A stretch of DNA of 64,000 nucleotides from assembly GCF_019312585.1 (NCBI RefSeq), contig NZ_JAHWDP010000001.1:124001-188000 (forward strand). The letters run 5' to 3'. The translations under genes and the position numbers were made by a program. Below the pieces are notes generated by a model that searched no databases, had not been told where the DNA came from, and was given only the letters and a program-made list of their open reading frames with translations. The DNA comes from Halomarinibacterium sedimenti. Lineage in GTDB: Bacteria; Bacteroidota; Bacteroidia; Flavobacteriales; Flavobacteriaceae. Each line of letters starts with the position of its first letter. The first letter of the stretch is position 1. Positions 42,709-51,941 of the stretch are shown here, in pieces.

Positions 42709-44223
42709 ATGAACAAAAAAGTTATTTTACTCATTCTAGACGGATGGGGCATTACCCAAAATCCCGAAGTATCTGCCATTGCACAAGGAAACACCCCCTT
42801 TGTCGATTCGTTGTATCATAAATACCCAAACGGGCAATTATTAACCCACGGGATGAATGTGGGTTTACCCGACGGACAAATGGGCAACAGCGAAGTAGGC
42901 CATATGAATTTAGGTGCCGGGCGTATTGTCTACCAAGATTTGGCAAAAATCAATTTGGCTGTAGAAAAAGATACCTTAAAAAAGGAACCTGTGTTAAAAG
43001 CGGCCTTTCAGCATGCTAAAGACCACCACAAAAAAGTACATTTTTTAGGATTGGTTTCCAATGGTGGGGTGCATTCGCATATCAATCACATAAAGGGCTT
43101 GTTAACCGCTGGACATAATTTTGGATTGCAACATATGTACATTCATGCCTTTACCGACGGACGGGATGTAGACCCCAAAAGCGGAGTTGGATTTATACAA
43201 GAATTGGAAAAGCACCTTCAAAAAACTGGAGGAAAATTGGCTTCCGTTATTGGGCGTTATTTTGCCATGGATCGTGACAAACGGTGGGAACGTGTTAAAA
43301 AAGCGTACGATTTATTGGTACACGGAAAAGGAGAAGCCTCGGTCAATGCTTCAGAAAGTATGTTAAGCAGTTATGCGAAAGGCACCACCGATGAGTTTAT
43401 TGAACCCATCGTAATGACCGAAAAAGGACAGCCCGTCGCTACCATTTCGGAAGATGATGTGGTGATCTTTTTCAATTTTAGAACCGATCGTGGTCGCGAA
43501 CTCACCGAAGTCCTTTCACAAAAGGATTTCCCAGAATTTGGAATGAAAAAATTGCCGTTGTACTATGTTACACTAACCAATTACGACGACACCTTCAAAA
43601 ATGTAAAAGTGGTATATGACAAGGAAAACCTTACTGACACCCTTGGTGAAACCATTGCAAAAGCTGGAAAAAAACAAATCCGCATCGCCGAAACTGAGAA
43701 ATACCCACACGTTACCTTTTTCTTTAACGGCGGTCGCGAGGAGCCTTTTCAAGGCGAAAAACGTATACTGTGTCCTTCGCCCAAAGTGGCAACCTACGAT
43801 TTATACCCACCCATGAGTGCCTATGAAATTCGGGATAAAATCCTGCCCGAAATTGAAGCTCAATCGGCTGACTTTATTTGTTTAAACTTTGCCAATCCCG
43901 ATATGGTAGGGCATACAGGGGTTATGAAAGCCGCCATGGAAGCCTGCGAAACCGTGGATATTTGTACCGAAGCCATTGTAGAAACTGCCAAGAAAAATGA
44001 TTATACGGTCATCATCATTGCAGATCACGGAAATAGCGAAACGATGATTAACCCAGATGGATCGCCCAATACGGCGCATACTACCAATCCTGTCCCGTTA
44101 ATATTAGTGGATACCGATATTAAATTTATAAAAAATGGTGTTTTAGGTAATATTGCGCCCACAATTTTAAAGTTGATGGGTATTGAACAACCAAAAGCAA
44201 TGACCGAAAAACCGCTTATTTAA
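42709..44223 (+). CDS. gpmI: 2,3-bisphosphoglycerate-independent phosphoglycerate mutase
   Basis: This cytoplasmic Mn-dependent enzyme interconverts 3- and 2-phosphoglycerate. From ATG 42709 it has 504 residues, the usual iPGM length. Seen are 'LLILDGWG' (metal Asp), the phospho-Ser S61 in 'MGNSEVGHMNLGAG', 'FTDGRDVDP', 'FNFRTDRGRELT' and 'IADHGNSE' and 'HTTNPVP' at the second metal site. The open frame reaches back to a GTG at 42691, but that lies in the -7 element. The thioredoxin-like lipoprotein follows 10 nt downstream. Confidence 0.97.
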   Translation: MNKKVILLILDGWGITQNPEVSAIAQGNTPFVDSLYHKYPNGQLLTHGMNVGLPDGQMGNSEVGHMNLGAGRIVYQDLAKINLAVEKDTLKKEPVLKAAFQHAKDHHKKVHFLGLVSNGGVHSHINHIKGLLTAGHNFGLQHMYIHAFTDGRDVDPKSGVGFIQELEKHLQKTGGKLASVIGRYFAMDRDKRWERVKKAYDLLVHGKGEASVNASESMLSSYAKGTTDEFIEPIVMTEKGQPVATISEDDVVIFFNFRTDRGRELTEVLSQKDFPEFGMKKLPLYYVTLTNYDDTFKNVKVVYDKENLTDTLGETIAKAGKKQIRIAETEKYPHVTFFFNGGREEPFQGEKRILCPSPKVATYDLYPPMSAYEIRDKILPEIEAQSADFICLNFANPDMVGHTGVMKAAMEACETVDICTEAIVETAKKNDYTVIIIADHGNSETMINPDGSPNTAHTTNPVPLILVDTDIKFIKNGVLGNIAPTILKLMGIEQPKAMTEKPLI

Positions 44224-44233
44224 AAAAAATACT

Positions 44234-44830
44234 ATGAAAAACCTTGTTTATTTATTTACTGTATTACTCATCATTTCTTGTAAAAATGCTTCGGAAAAGG
44301 AAGGTGAAACCGATAACGCTTCCGAAGAAATTGCCATGGAATCCAATGCCGACGGACTTAACACCCGTGTTCCCGATGAAGAAGATGGGGGCGAAATGCT
44401 CCTCGGAAAAATTAACTGTAAAGGCCTTCAGGAAGCACCCTTTAATGAGTGGTTTATAGAAAGTTTTAATAACCATACTTTAGATTCGGCCCGTGTGGAT
44501 AGTATCAAACCATTACTTAAAAATGTTTCCATTAAAGTGTTTATGGGTACATGGTGTGAGGATAGCCAGCGTGAAATACCTGCCCTTCAGAAAATTTTAG
44601 AGGCAGCCGATTATAAGGAAGGGCAAGTGGAAATGATTGCAATGACCCACGATAAGGATACACCTCAAGGATTGGAAGAGGGATATGAAATAGAATATGT
44701 ACCATCCATTATTTTCTTTAAAGACGGTGCCGAAATGAACCGTATTGTCGAATACCCTCAGGAAACCCTTGAAAAGGATATGATTAAGATTTTGAGTGGC
44801 AAGCCCTACAAACATTACTACGCAGAATAA
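44234..44830 (+). CDS. Thioredoxin-fold lipoprotein with WCEDS active-site variant
   Basis: This 198-residue protein has a lipobox at C16 ('LLIISC'), an acidic linker and a thioredoxin fold. Where thioredoxins have WCxxC it has 'GTWCEDSQREIPAL': the first cysteine is kept, the second is Ser. The cis-Pro region reads 'IEYVPSIIFFKDG'. Such single-Cys folds cannot do ordinary disulfide exchange; they may bind a partner or act by a peroxidase-like or glutathione-like route. It is probably read from the gpmI promoter. Confidence 0.88.
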   Translation: MKNLVYLFTVLLIISCKNASEKEGETDNASEEIAMESNADGLNTRVPDEEDGGEMLLGKINCKGLQEAPFNEWFIESFNNHTLDSARVDSIKPLLKNVSIKVFMGTWCEDSQREIPALQKILEAADYKEGQVEMIAMTHDKDTPQGLEEGYEIEYVPSIIFFKDGAEMNRIVEYPQETLEKDMIKILSGKPYKHYYAE

Positions 44831-44855
44831 ACTTTAAATTCGGTATTATTCTTTG

Positions 44856-44863
44856 TATTTTTG
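44856..44863 (+). promoter_or_regulatory. Candidate -7 element for the BT0820-type/map genes
   Basis: TATTTTTG matches TAnnTTTG and ends 22 nt before the ATG at 44886. It rules out the in-frame TTG at 44853 as the start. Confidence 0.5.
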
Positions 44864-44885
44864 CAGCCTTAATGCAACTTCCTTA

Positions 44886-45290
44886 ATGGTAGCTGAAACT
44901 TTAACCATAGCAGTAGACTTTGACGGAACGATAGTCGAAGATGAGTATCCAAAAATTGGTAAACCCAATATTTTTGCTTTTGAAACCCTCAAAAAGCTTC
45001 AAAATAAAGGACATCGACTTATTTTATGGACCTATCGTTACGGAAGAGAATTGGATGAAGCTGTGGCATTTTGCAAAGAAAATGGAATTACCTTTTATGC
45101 AGTAAATAAAAGTTTTCCGGAAGAACAATTTGATCCAAAATACAGCCGAAAAATAAATGCCGATTTATTTATAGACGATAGAAATTTAGGCGGTATGATG
45201 GGCTGGGGAGAAATTTATCAGAAATTAGTAGGCGGCGATGCGACGCAATTTCAGCGACCAAAAAAAAAGAAAAGTTGGTTCGGATTTTAA
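44886..45290 (+). CDS. HAD-type phosphatase, BT0820 family
   Basis: From ATG 44886 this is a 134-residue cytoplasmic protein. HAD motif I is 'AVDFDGTIVED' (nucleophile Asp), motif II/III regions are 'LILWTYRYGRELDEAV' and 'FDPKYSRKINADLFIDDRNLGG'. It has no large cap domain, as in the small C0-type BT0820 group of Bacteroidota. The substrate is unknown. map starts 3 nt downstream, so the two are co-transcribed. Confidence 0.87.
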   Translation: MVAETLTIAVDFDGTIVEDEYPKIGKPNIFAFETLKKLQNKGHRLILWTYRYGRELDEAVAFCKENGITFYAVNKSFPEEQFDPKYSRKINADLFIDDRNLGGMMGWGEIYQKLVGGDATQFQRPKKKKSWFGF

Positions 45291-45293
45291 GTT

Positions 45294-46115
45294 ATGATTA
45301 TACCTAAAACACTAGAAGAAATAGAATTAATGCGAGAAAGCGCTTTGGTTGTTTCCAAAACCTTGGGAATGCTCGCCAAAGAAGTAAAACCAGGCGTTAC
45401 AACAAACTATCTTGATAAAATTGCCGAAGCATTTATTCGTGAAGAACAAAAGGCATTACCGGGGTTTAAAGGATTGTACGATTGTCCTTCTACCCTACTT
45501 TGTAGCGTCAATGAAGCGGTAGTTCACGGATTGCCCACCGATATACCCTTAAAGGATGGTGATATCGTAGCTATTGATTGTGGTGCTATTAAAAACGAAT
45601 TTTACGGTGACCATGCCTATACTTTTGAAATTGGCGAAGTAGCTCCTGAAACCAAAAAATTGCTCGAAGTCACTAAAGAATCCCTTTATATTGGAATCCG
45701 TGAGTTTAAAAACGGAAACCGTGTGGGAGATATTGGATATGCCATTCAGCAGTATTGTGAGTCCTTTGGATATGGTGTGGTGCGAGAATTAGTGGGGCAC
45801 GGATTGGGTAGAAAACTACACGAAGATCCCGAAGTGCCTAACTACGGCAAGCGCGGAAGAGGAAAAAAATTAGTCGAAGGTATGACCATCGCTATTGAGC
45901 CTATGATCAATTTAGGAACCCATAAAGTAAAGCAATTAAAAGACGGCTGGACCATTGTAACACAGGACGGCAAACCCTCTGCCCATTTTGAACACAACAT
46001 CGCTTTAGTAAACGGAAAACCCGAATTGCTTTCTACGTTTGGCTATGTTTACGAAGCCCTTGGAATAAAAAGCGACGAGGAAAATGAATTCCGCCAAAAG
46101 GAATTGGTTTTGTAA
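45294..46115 (+). CDS. map: Type I methionine aminopeptidase
   Basis: Map removes initiator methionine from new proteins. The 273-residue protein has the metal ligands in 'AIDCGAIKNEFYGDHAYTF' (two Asp), 'GHGLGRKLHEDPEVPNYG' (His), 'IAIEPMIN' (Glu) and 'AHFEHNIAL' (Glu). Compared with E. coli it has a short C-terminal extension ('EALGIKSDEENEFRQKELVL'). It is 9 nt upstream of the methyltransferase gene. Confidence 0.96.
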   Translation: MIIPKTLEEIELMRESALVVSKTLGMLAKEVKPGVTTNYLDKIAEAFIREEQKALPGFKGLYDCPSTLLCSVNEAVVHGLPTDIPLKDGDIVAIDCGAIKNEFYGDHAYTFEIGEVAPETKKLLEVTKESLYIGIREFKNGNRVGDIGYAIQQYCESFGYGVVRELVGHGLGRKLHEDPEVPNYGKRGRGKKLVEGMTIAIEPMINLGTHKVKQLKDGWTIVTQDGKPSAHFEHNIALVNGKPELLSTFGYVYEALGIKSDEENEFRQKELVL

Positions 46116-46124
46116 TTTAGTCGT

Positions 46125-46895
46125 GTGCAAAAAATCTTCAAATTTTTTCTGAATTTATTTCCCAGAACCTTCTTAATTAGAGTTAGTTATTGGGTACGCC
46201 CTATTATGGCATTTTTCTTAAGAGGAAATAAATATTCAGACCCTATCGACGGGAAATCCTATAGAAAGTTTCTTCCTTACGGATATGAACATGTTCGTGA
46301 AAATGTATTGACACCAGGGACACTTTCGTTGGAACGACATCGTTTGTTTTGGTTATATCTTAAAAATGAAACGACTTTTTTTTCAGATAATTTAAAAGTG
46401 CTTCACTTTGCCCCTGAGCAAGCCTTTTTGAAGCGTTTCAGAAAATTGAAAAATATTGACTACACCACCACTGACCTCAACTCCCCTATTGCCGACGTAA
46501 AAGCGGATATTTGCAATCTTCCATTTGAGGACAATGCTTTCGATTTTATCATTTGCAATCATGTCTTGGAACACATTCCAGACGACACCAAAGCGATGCA
46601 AGAATTATATCGGGTATTAGCCACTAATGGTACCGCCATTGTTCAAGTGCCTTATGATAAAAATCGTGAAGTTACTTTTGAAGATGATTCCATTACAGAC
46701 CCTAAAGAACGGGCTAAAATTTTTGGTCAATATGACCATGTACGAGTGTACGGCATGGATTATTTTGAAAAATTAGCTTCCGTTGGTTTTTCTGTTGAAG
46801 CTGTTGATTATACGGCAACACTTTCAGAAGAAGAAATTGAAAAATACCGTTTGCCTAAAGGCGAATTGGTTCCTGTCTGTAAAAAACTACTCTAA
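46125..46895 (+). CDS. Class I SAM-dependent methyltransferase
   Basis: This 256-residue protein starts at GTG 46125. It has an N-terminal hydrophobic helix (residues 3-30) that could associate with the membrane, then the methyltransferase core: 'LKVLHFAPEQAFLKRFRKLKNIDYTTTDLN', 'NAFDFIICNHVLEHIPDDTKAMQELYRVL' and 'VQVPYD'. The CNHVLEH motif is typical of Methyltransf_11 and related envelope or quinone-modifying enzymes. The substrate is unknown. Its 3' end overlaps convergent apbE by 9 bases. Confidence 0.9.
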   Translation: MQKIFKFFLNLFPRTFLIRVSYWVRPIMAFFLRGNKYSDPIDGKSYRKFLPYGYEHVRENVLTPGTLSLERHRLFWLYLKNETTFFSDNLKVLHFAPEQAFLKRFRKLKNIDYTTTDLNSPIADVKADICNLPFEDNAFDFIICNHVLEHIPDDTKAMQELYRVLATNGTAIVQVPYDKNREVTFEDDSITDPKERAKIFGQYDHVRVYGMDYFEKLASVGFSVEAVDYTATLSEEEIEKYRLPKGELVPVCKKLL

Positions 46896-47897
46896 AATAC
46901 GCTTCTGAAAGCCTTCCGTGACAAAAACTTGCGGTTGATGATTGGTATCTATATAGGTTAAATACGCTTCTACTTGTTTTAATTCTGAAAGTAGGGTTTT
47001 CGATTTTTCCAATCCCATGGCCATAAAAGTGGTTGCGTAGGCATCCGCTTCGGCACAAGTAGCTGAAATAACCGTAGCACTGGTAACATCGCTTTCTTCT
47101 GCTTCACCTGTTAAGGGATTGAGGGTATGAACGTATTTTTTACCAGTAAGGGAGTCGATACGAAATTTTCGATAATTCCCTGAAGATGCCATGCCTTCGT
47201 TTTGTAACGCAACTGTATGTGTATAGCTTCTATTTTCCAATTCTGAATCTACGGCTTCAATTCCTACAACCCACGGTTTTTGTTTTTCTATGTTTTGTCC
47301 TTTAGACAGTAATTCGCCACCTAGTTCAATTAAATAATGGGTCACACCCTGCGATTCCAGATAGCGACCTAAACAGTCAATTCCGTAGCCTTTTGCTACG
47401 GCATTAAAATCGAAATAAATTTCAGGAAATTGTTTTTGAATGGTTCCTTTTTGAGTGAGTGTCACTTTTGAAAATCCAACAAACTGCATTAACGAATCCA
47501 AAGTAAGGCTATCCATTTTCTTAACCGGTTGGGTATCTCCAAATCCGTAAGCATTGCGAAGCACCCCTATCGTGGGATCGAAATATCCCTGAGATTGCTT
47601 GTGAATTTTTTCAGAAAGCAAAAACACGTCACTAAAAATAGAATCTACAACTATTGTCGAGTCCCCTTGGTTTATTTTTGAGATATCACTATTTGGCATA
47701 TAGGTACTCACCGACTTATTTACAGCATACACCACAGAGTCAATTCCCTTTTCAGCATCAAAATCGTTCTGGGAATAATATTGAATGGAATAGGTAGTGC
47801 CAAAGGCATTACCCTGAAGCACATTGAGCTTTTCAGAAGTATCTTCACACCCAATAAAAAGTACGGTACTTAAAATAAAAAATAGGTTTTTAATCAT
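46887..47897 (-). CDS. apbE: FAD:protein FMN transferase, lipoprotein
   Basis: ApbE uses FAD to attach FMN through a phosphoester bond to threonines in NqrB, NqrC and related proteins outside the inner membrane. The 336-residue protein has a lipobox at C17 ('LFIGC'), 'GNAFGTTYSIQY', 'YFDFNAVAKGYGIDCLG', 'IELGGELLSKG' and the metal-site 'EADAYATTFMAMG'. It is the last gene of a three-gene unit just downstream of nqrABCDEF, whose products contain matching acceptor threonines (NqrB T228, NqrC T223). Confidence 0.96.
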   Translation of the reverse strand: MIKNLFFILSTVLFIGCEDTSEKLNVLQGNAFGTTYSIQYYSQNDFDAEKGIDSVVYAVNKSVSTYMPNSDISKINQGDSTIVVDSIFSDVFLLSEKIHKQSQGYFDPTIGVLRNAYGFGDTQPVKKMDSLTLDSLMQFVGFSKVTLTQKGTIQKQFPEIYFDFNAVAKGYGIDCLGRYLESQGVTHYLIELGGELLSKGQNIEKQKPWVVGIEAVDSELENRSYTHTVALQNEGMASSGNYRKFRIDSLTGKKYVHTLNPLTGEAEESDVTSATVISATCAEADAYATTFMAMGLEKSKTLLSELKQVEAYLTYIDTNHQPQVFVTEGFQKRILE

Positions 47898-48253
47898 ATC
47901 TCTTGAATTCCTTTATAGACCACAGTATAGGGTTTGTCTTTAATAACGGGCTTTCCATAATCTTCACCATAACCTAAGCCAACACCCGCATAATACATTT
48001 TTGCTTCAAATTTTAAGGCGTGTTCTTTCATAGTTTGCATAAAAATTGGGTCGTAGCTATGCGCGTCTTGTGGGTAGCTAATCGCTCGAACTATCACAAA
48101 ATGAAGCACTTTATCCTTTAATGCAACAAACTGCGGATTTTTTTTGAGTTTTGAATTTACTCCCAAAAATTCAAATCCTTGCGATTGCAAATCTTCCCCT
48201 ACAATATTCATCGCTAGGTTGTGTAATTCTTGTTCGGTAAGTTGTTGAGACAT
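47894..48253 (-). CDS. Small NQR-linked protein of unknown function
   Basis: This 119-residue soluble protein has no signal or membrane segment. Seen are 'GFEFLGVNSKLKKNPQFVALKDKVLHFVIVRAISYP' and 'YYAGVGLGYGEDYGKPVIK'. In flavobacterial genomes it is often labelled as NqrF-like because of its place between nqr genes and apbE, but it has neither the 2Fe-2S nor the FAD/NADH domains of NqrF. A role in assembling or flavinylating NQR is a fair guess from position. It overlaps apbE by 4 bases and the upstream gene by 1. Confidence 0.8.
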   Translation of the reverse strand: MSQQLTEQELHNLAMNIVGEDLQSQGFEFLGVNSKLKKNPQFVALKDKVLHFVIVRAISYPQDAHSYDPIFMQTMKEHALKFEAKMYYAGVGLGYGEDYGKPVIKDKPYTVVYKGIQEI

Positions 48254-49116
48254 TATTTAAAGCGAATAAATTTCACCTCCCCAAAAGTGTATGTTGGAAT
48301 AGCCAAGGTTTCCCCAAGTTCAATTTCATACCAAGGATTTATTGACAAGTCGTTTAAATTTTTAATAATATGCGCACTTTGTGAGGGTGTATTTCCTTGT
48401 GCAAAAATAAACAAAATTTCCCCGTTAGCATTCACAGCTTTATCGGCTACCATGATAATATGACCAGGACTTCCTGGATAGATAAGCATATCTCCTACTT
48501 CTATTTCTTCAATGGTATTGATCTTCTTCATTTCATCGTAAAGCGAGATGGTTCCAGCGTACATATAAATTAAATCTAAATACTTGTAAAAGTTTTCTTT
48601 AGAACTGTTTGCGCTAGCCGTTTTATGAAAGGTGACCTTATTTCCATTTACTTTAGGGCGAAAGCCTTCGGCATATTTTTTCCAAGAGCAGTAATGCCCT
48701 GAGGTAAAATTAAATCCTATTTCATCTTTTCTATTTTGTTCCCAGAGGTATTCTGCCCGCAATCGTATCAAAACATCGGCACATTGCATAAGTCCGTGGG
48801 TAGGCACCGAAACATCCAAAACGCCCACATGTCCTTTTTGATAAAAGTAAGGATTACCATCATAATTAATAACCTCAGCTTCAAAAGACAAAAGCGCATA
48901 CTGCTGCATGTATTCTGAAAATGAATTTTGTGGATAGGTGGCTCTTTTAAAGCCTTCAGGAAGTAAAATTCTTTCCGAAACAGTGGCTCCTTCTTCGTTT
49001 ATAAAACTTGGCGTGGTAATATAACTAAGGCCTATATTTTTAACTTGCTTTCCTTTTTTGGATAAAAGGAAAAAACAGCCTATGGCCACTAGTAGTAATA
49101 GTCCAAATCTTTTCAT
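48253..49116 (-). CDS. DUF4846 domain protein
   Basis: This 287-residue protein has an N-terminal membrane anchor or signal (residues 2-18, 'FGLLLLVAIGCFFLL'). The DUF4846 domain spans most of the rest: 'ILLPEGFKRATYPQNSFSEYMQQYAL', 'LDVSVPTHGLMQCADVLIRLRAEYLW', 'FTSGHYCSWKKYAEGFRP' and 'VGDMLIYPGSPGHIIMVADKAVN'. The last part (GSPGH with the nearby Cys) resembles papain-like NlpC-type hydrolases, but I cannot confirm catalysis. It is the first gene of the unit with apbE, separated from nqrF by a terminator. Confidence 0.88.
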   Translation of the reverse strand: MKRFGLLLLVAIGCFFLLSKKGKQVKNIGLSYITTPSFINEEGATVSERILLPEGFKRATYPQNSFSEYMQQYALLSFEAEVINYDGNPYFYQKGHVGVLDVSVPTHGLMQCADVLIRLRAEYLWEQNRKDEIGFNFTSGHYCSWKKYAEGFRPKVNGNKVTFHKTASANSSKENFYKYLDLIYMYAGTISLYDEMKKINTIEEIEVGDMLIYPGSPGHIIMVADKAVNANGEILFIFAQGNTPSQSAHIIKNLNDLSINPWYEIELGETLAIPTYTFGEVKFIRFK

Positions 49117-49151
49117 TACAATAAAAACTCCAAAACACTAATTTTATTTCA

Positions 49152-49182
49152 TAAAAAAAGCCTCCATAAAGAGGCTTTTAAG
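49152..49182 (-). terminator. Terminator after the nqr operon
   Basis: AAAAGCCTC and GAGGCTTTT pair around a 6-nt loop, with T on the minus-strand distal side. It lies 16 nt after the nqrF stop. Confidence 0.85.
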
Positions 49183-49197
49183 TTTTTATATTTAGCG

Positions 49198-50502
49198 TTA
49201 TCCACCAAAATCGTCGAAACGAATGTTCTCATCTGGGATACCAAAGTCTTCTCCCATTTTCTGAACGGCTTGGTTCATTAAAGGGGGTCCACAGAAATAC
49301 AATTCGATATCTTCTGGCGATTCGTGATGATTTAAGTAGTTTTCTATCACACAATTGTGAATAAAGCCTACAAATCCGTCACCAGGTGCATCAATGTTTT
49401 CTTTAATCTTCCAATTATCCTCTGGAAGTGGTTCTGAAAGTGCCATATAGAATTTGAAATTAGGGAAATCTTTCTCTAAGTTTCTGAAGTGATCTATATA
49501 GAACAATTCTCTTTTTGAACGTCCTCCATACCAATAAGTAACTTTACGTCCTGTTTTTAGGGTACGGAATAGGTGATATAAATGTGAACGCATAGGTGCC
49601 ATTCCAGCTCCTCCTCCTACATAAAGCATTTCAGCTTCAGATTCATTGATAAAGAATTCACCATAAGGACCTGAAATAACCACTTTGTCGCCGGGTTTTT
49701 GCGCAAAAATATAGGAAGAAGCAATCCCTGGATTTACTTGCATCCATTGATTTTTAGCTCTATCCCAAGGCGGTGTTGCAATACGAACGTTTAGCATAAT
49801 TTCACGTCCTTCGGCAGGATAAGAAGCCATAGAATAGGCTCTTTCTACCGTTTCGTTATTCTTCATTACCAACGGCCAAAGTCCAAACTTATCCCACTCT
49901 GCTTGAAACTTATCTGGAGTTTCATGCTCTTCTGGGTGTGCCGTAATGTCGATATCACTGTATTTAATTTCGCAAGGTGGAATTTCAATTTGAATATATC
50001 CTCCTGCTTTGTAATTCATATCTTCAGGAATCTCTACCACAAATTCTTTAATAAAAGAAGCCACATTGTAGTTACGCACCACAGTAGCATCCCATTTTTT
50101 AATTCCGAAGACTTCTTCAGGAATATGAATATTCATATCCTGCTTTACCTTAACTTGACAAGAAAGACGTGCTCCTTCTTTTAATTCTTTACGGGTAAAG
50201 TGAGGTGTTTCAGTAGGTAAGGCTTCTCCTCCACCTTCTAATACATGACACTCACACTGAATGCAAGTTCCCCCTCCACCACAAGCAGAAGGTAAAAATA
50301 TTTTTTGACTACCAAGTGTTGAAAGCAAGGTACCTCCTGAAGGAACTTCGATTACCTTTTCATCATTAATGGTAATTTTTACGGGACCTGATGGTGAAAG
50401 CTTTTGCTTTGTGAATAAAAGTAAAGCAACCAATAAAAGGGTTAATACAAGGAAAGCAGCTACCGTTGCTAAAATGACACCTAACGTACTAGCTAAAATC
50501 AT
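49198..50502 (-). CDS. nqrF: Na+-translocating NADH:quinone reductase, subunit F
   Basis: NqrF takes electrons from NADH into the complex. The 434-residue protein has one N-terminal membrane helix (residues 5-30) and a 2Fe-2S domain with C74, C80, C83 and C115 ('[10 protein letters not shown]'). A ferredoxin-reductase module follows, with FAD-binding 'RAYSMASYP' and NADH-binding '[19 protein letters not shown]', ending in '[12 protein letters not shown]'. Length is a little over the 407-410 residues of Vibrio. It is the last gene of the operon, followed by a terminator. Confidence 0.97.
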   Translation of the reverse strand: MILASTLGVILATVAAFLVLTLLLVALLLFTKQKLSPSGPVKITINDEKVIEVPSGGTLLSTLGSQKIFLPSACGGGGTCIQCECHVLEGGGEALPTETPHFTRKELKEGARLSCQVKVKQDMNIHIPEEVFGIKKWDATVVRNYNVASFIKEFVVEIPEDMNYKAGGYIQIEIPPCEIKYSDIDITAHPEEHETPDKFQAEWDKFGLWPLVMKNNETVERAYSMASYPAEGREIMLNVRIATPPWDRAKNQWMQVNPGIASSYIFAQKPGDKVVISGPYGEFFINESEAEMLYVGGGAGMAPMRSHLYHLFRTLKTGRKVTYWYGGRSKRELFYIDHFRNLEKDFPNFKFYMALSEPLPEDNWKIKENIDAPGDGFVGFIHNCVIENYLNHHESPEDIELYFCGPPLMNQAVQKMGEDFGIPDENIRFDDFGG

Positions 50503-50505
50503 AGT

Positions 50506-51237
50506 TTATTCTGTTATAGTTGAAACCTCCACTACTTCATCAATAGCTTCAATGGTTGTGTTAGTATTTTCTTCTTGCTGAACAGCTGTTTTTGTTTCGT
50601 CTGCTTTAGGGGCATCATCACCACCCGTTAACATTCCTCCAAAACTCATAAATCCAATCGCCATTAGTCCTGTAATGATAAATGTAATTCCAAGTCCACG
50701 TAGCGGTGCAGGCACATTTGAATATCTAATTTTCTCACGGATAGCGGCAATGGCTAAGATGGCTAAGAACCATCCAATTCCTGAGCTAAAACCATAATTT
50801 AAAGCTAAGCCTAAGGTTTCAATATCACGAGATTGCATAAATAAGGATCCTCCAAGAATCGCACAGTTAACAGCGATAAGTGGTAAAAAGATTCCTAAAG
50901 AGTTATATAATGATGGTGAAAACTTTTCTACCACTATTTCTACTAATTGCACCATCGTCGCGATAGTGGCAATAAATAGAATAAATGAAAGGAAACTTAA
51001 GTCGTAATCTGCAAATTCTTCGCCCAACCATACTAAAGCGCCTTCACGAAGGATATACTGATCCAATAACCAGTTAAGTGGCACCGTAACCGTCAACACG
51101 AAGATTACCGCAGCTCCTAAACCTACAGCAGTACTTACCTTTTTAGAAACGGCAAGATATGAGCACATCCCTAAGAACGTAGCAAACACCATGTTGTCTA
51201 CGAAAATCGATTTGAAAAATAATTCTATGTGTTCCAT
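50506..51237 (-). CDS. nqrE: Na+-translocating NADH:quinone reductase, subunit E
   Basis: NqrE is an integral membrane subunit with six helices that, with NqrD, holds an Fe centre at the membrane midpoint. The 243-residue protein contains '[12 protein letters not shown]', '[16 protein letters not shown]' (with the conserved Cys) and '[36 protein letters not shown]'. It is about 40 residues longer than usual because of an acidic, Thr/Glu-rich C-terminal tail. It lies 3 nt upstream of nqrF. Confidence 0.96.
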   Translation of the reverse strand: MEHIELFFKSIFVDNMVFATFLGMCSYLAVSKKVSTAVGLGAAVIFVLTVTVPLNWLLDQYILREGALVWLGEEFADYDLSFLSFILFIATIATMVQLVEIVVEKFSPSLYNSLGIFLPLIAVNCAILGGSLFMQSRDIETLGLALNYGFSSGIGWFLAILAIAAIREKIRYSNVPAPLRGLGITFIITGLMAIGFMSFGGMLTGGDDAPKADETKTAVQQEENTNTTIEAIDEVVEVSTITE

Positions 51238-51292
51238 ATATATTTTTATTTAGCAATGAAGTATCGGTTATAACACCTCAACTTTTACTATA

Positions 51293-51940
51293 CTAATGTT
51301 CTTCAATTAATGCTTTATTTTTACTACGTTGTACCCAAATAATGATTCCTACCACTATTAATGCCATAGGCGAAAGCAACATAAATCCGTTGTTTTCATA
51401 CCCTATTGCATACAAGCCGGTCTTTTCAATGGGGTCTCCTAATACTTTAAAGCCTAAAAGAGTTCCAGACCCTAAAAGTTCTCTAAAGAAACCTACAATG
51501 ATAAGAATAACACCATATCCTAATGCGTTTCCAATTCCGTCAAGGAATGAACGCCAAGGGCCATTACCTAAAGCAAAAGCTTCAAAACGTCCCATAATGA
51601 TACAGTTGGTAATAATTAATCCAATAAATACAGAAAGTTCCTTACTAAGCGTATATGCATAGGCTTTCAGAATTTGATCCACAATTATTACCAAAGCAGC
51701 TACCACTACTAATTGAACAATAATTCTAATTTTTGAAGGGATTACATTACGCATTAACGAAATAACCACATTTCCAATTCCCAATACAAAAATTACAGAA
51801 ATCGCCATTACAATAGACGCCTTAAGCTGCGCTGTAATAGCCAATGCCGAACAAATGCCCAGTACCTGAATGGTAATAGGGTTATTATCTGCTAACGGGT
51901 CTAAAATTAACTTGCTATCTTTTTTTGATAATAGTCCCAT
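51293..51940 (-). CDS. nqrD: Na+-translocating NADH:quinone reductase, subunit D
   Basis: This 215-residue membrane subunit is the paralogue of NqrE. It shows '[19 protein letters not shown]' with the conserved Cys in TM1, '[40 protein letters not shown]' with the second Cys, and a short basic C terminus. It is 1 nt downstream of nqrC; a 55-nt gap separates it from nqrE. Confidence 0.97.
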   Translation of the reverse strand: MGLLSKKDSKLILDPLADNNPITIQVLGICSALAITAQLKASIVMAISVIFVLGIGNVVISLMRNVIPSKIRIIVQLVVVAALVIIVDQILKAYAYTLSKELSVFIGLIITNCIIMGRFEAFALGNGPWRSFLDGIGNALGYGVILIIVGFFRELLGSGTLLGFKVLGDPIEKTGLYAIGYENNGFMLLSPMALIVVGIIIWVQRSKNKALIEEH

Positions 51941-51941
51941 A

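Noticed and set aside
44853-44885. TTG start of the BT0820-type gene
   Set aside because: It falls on the -7 element; ATG 44886 begins the HAD domain directly.
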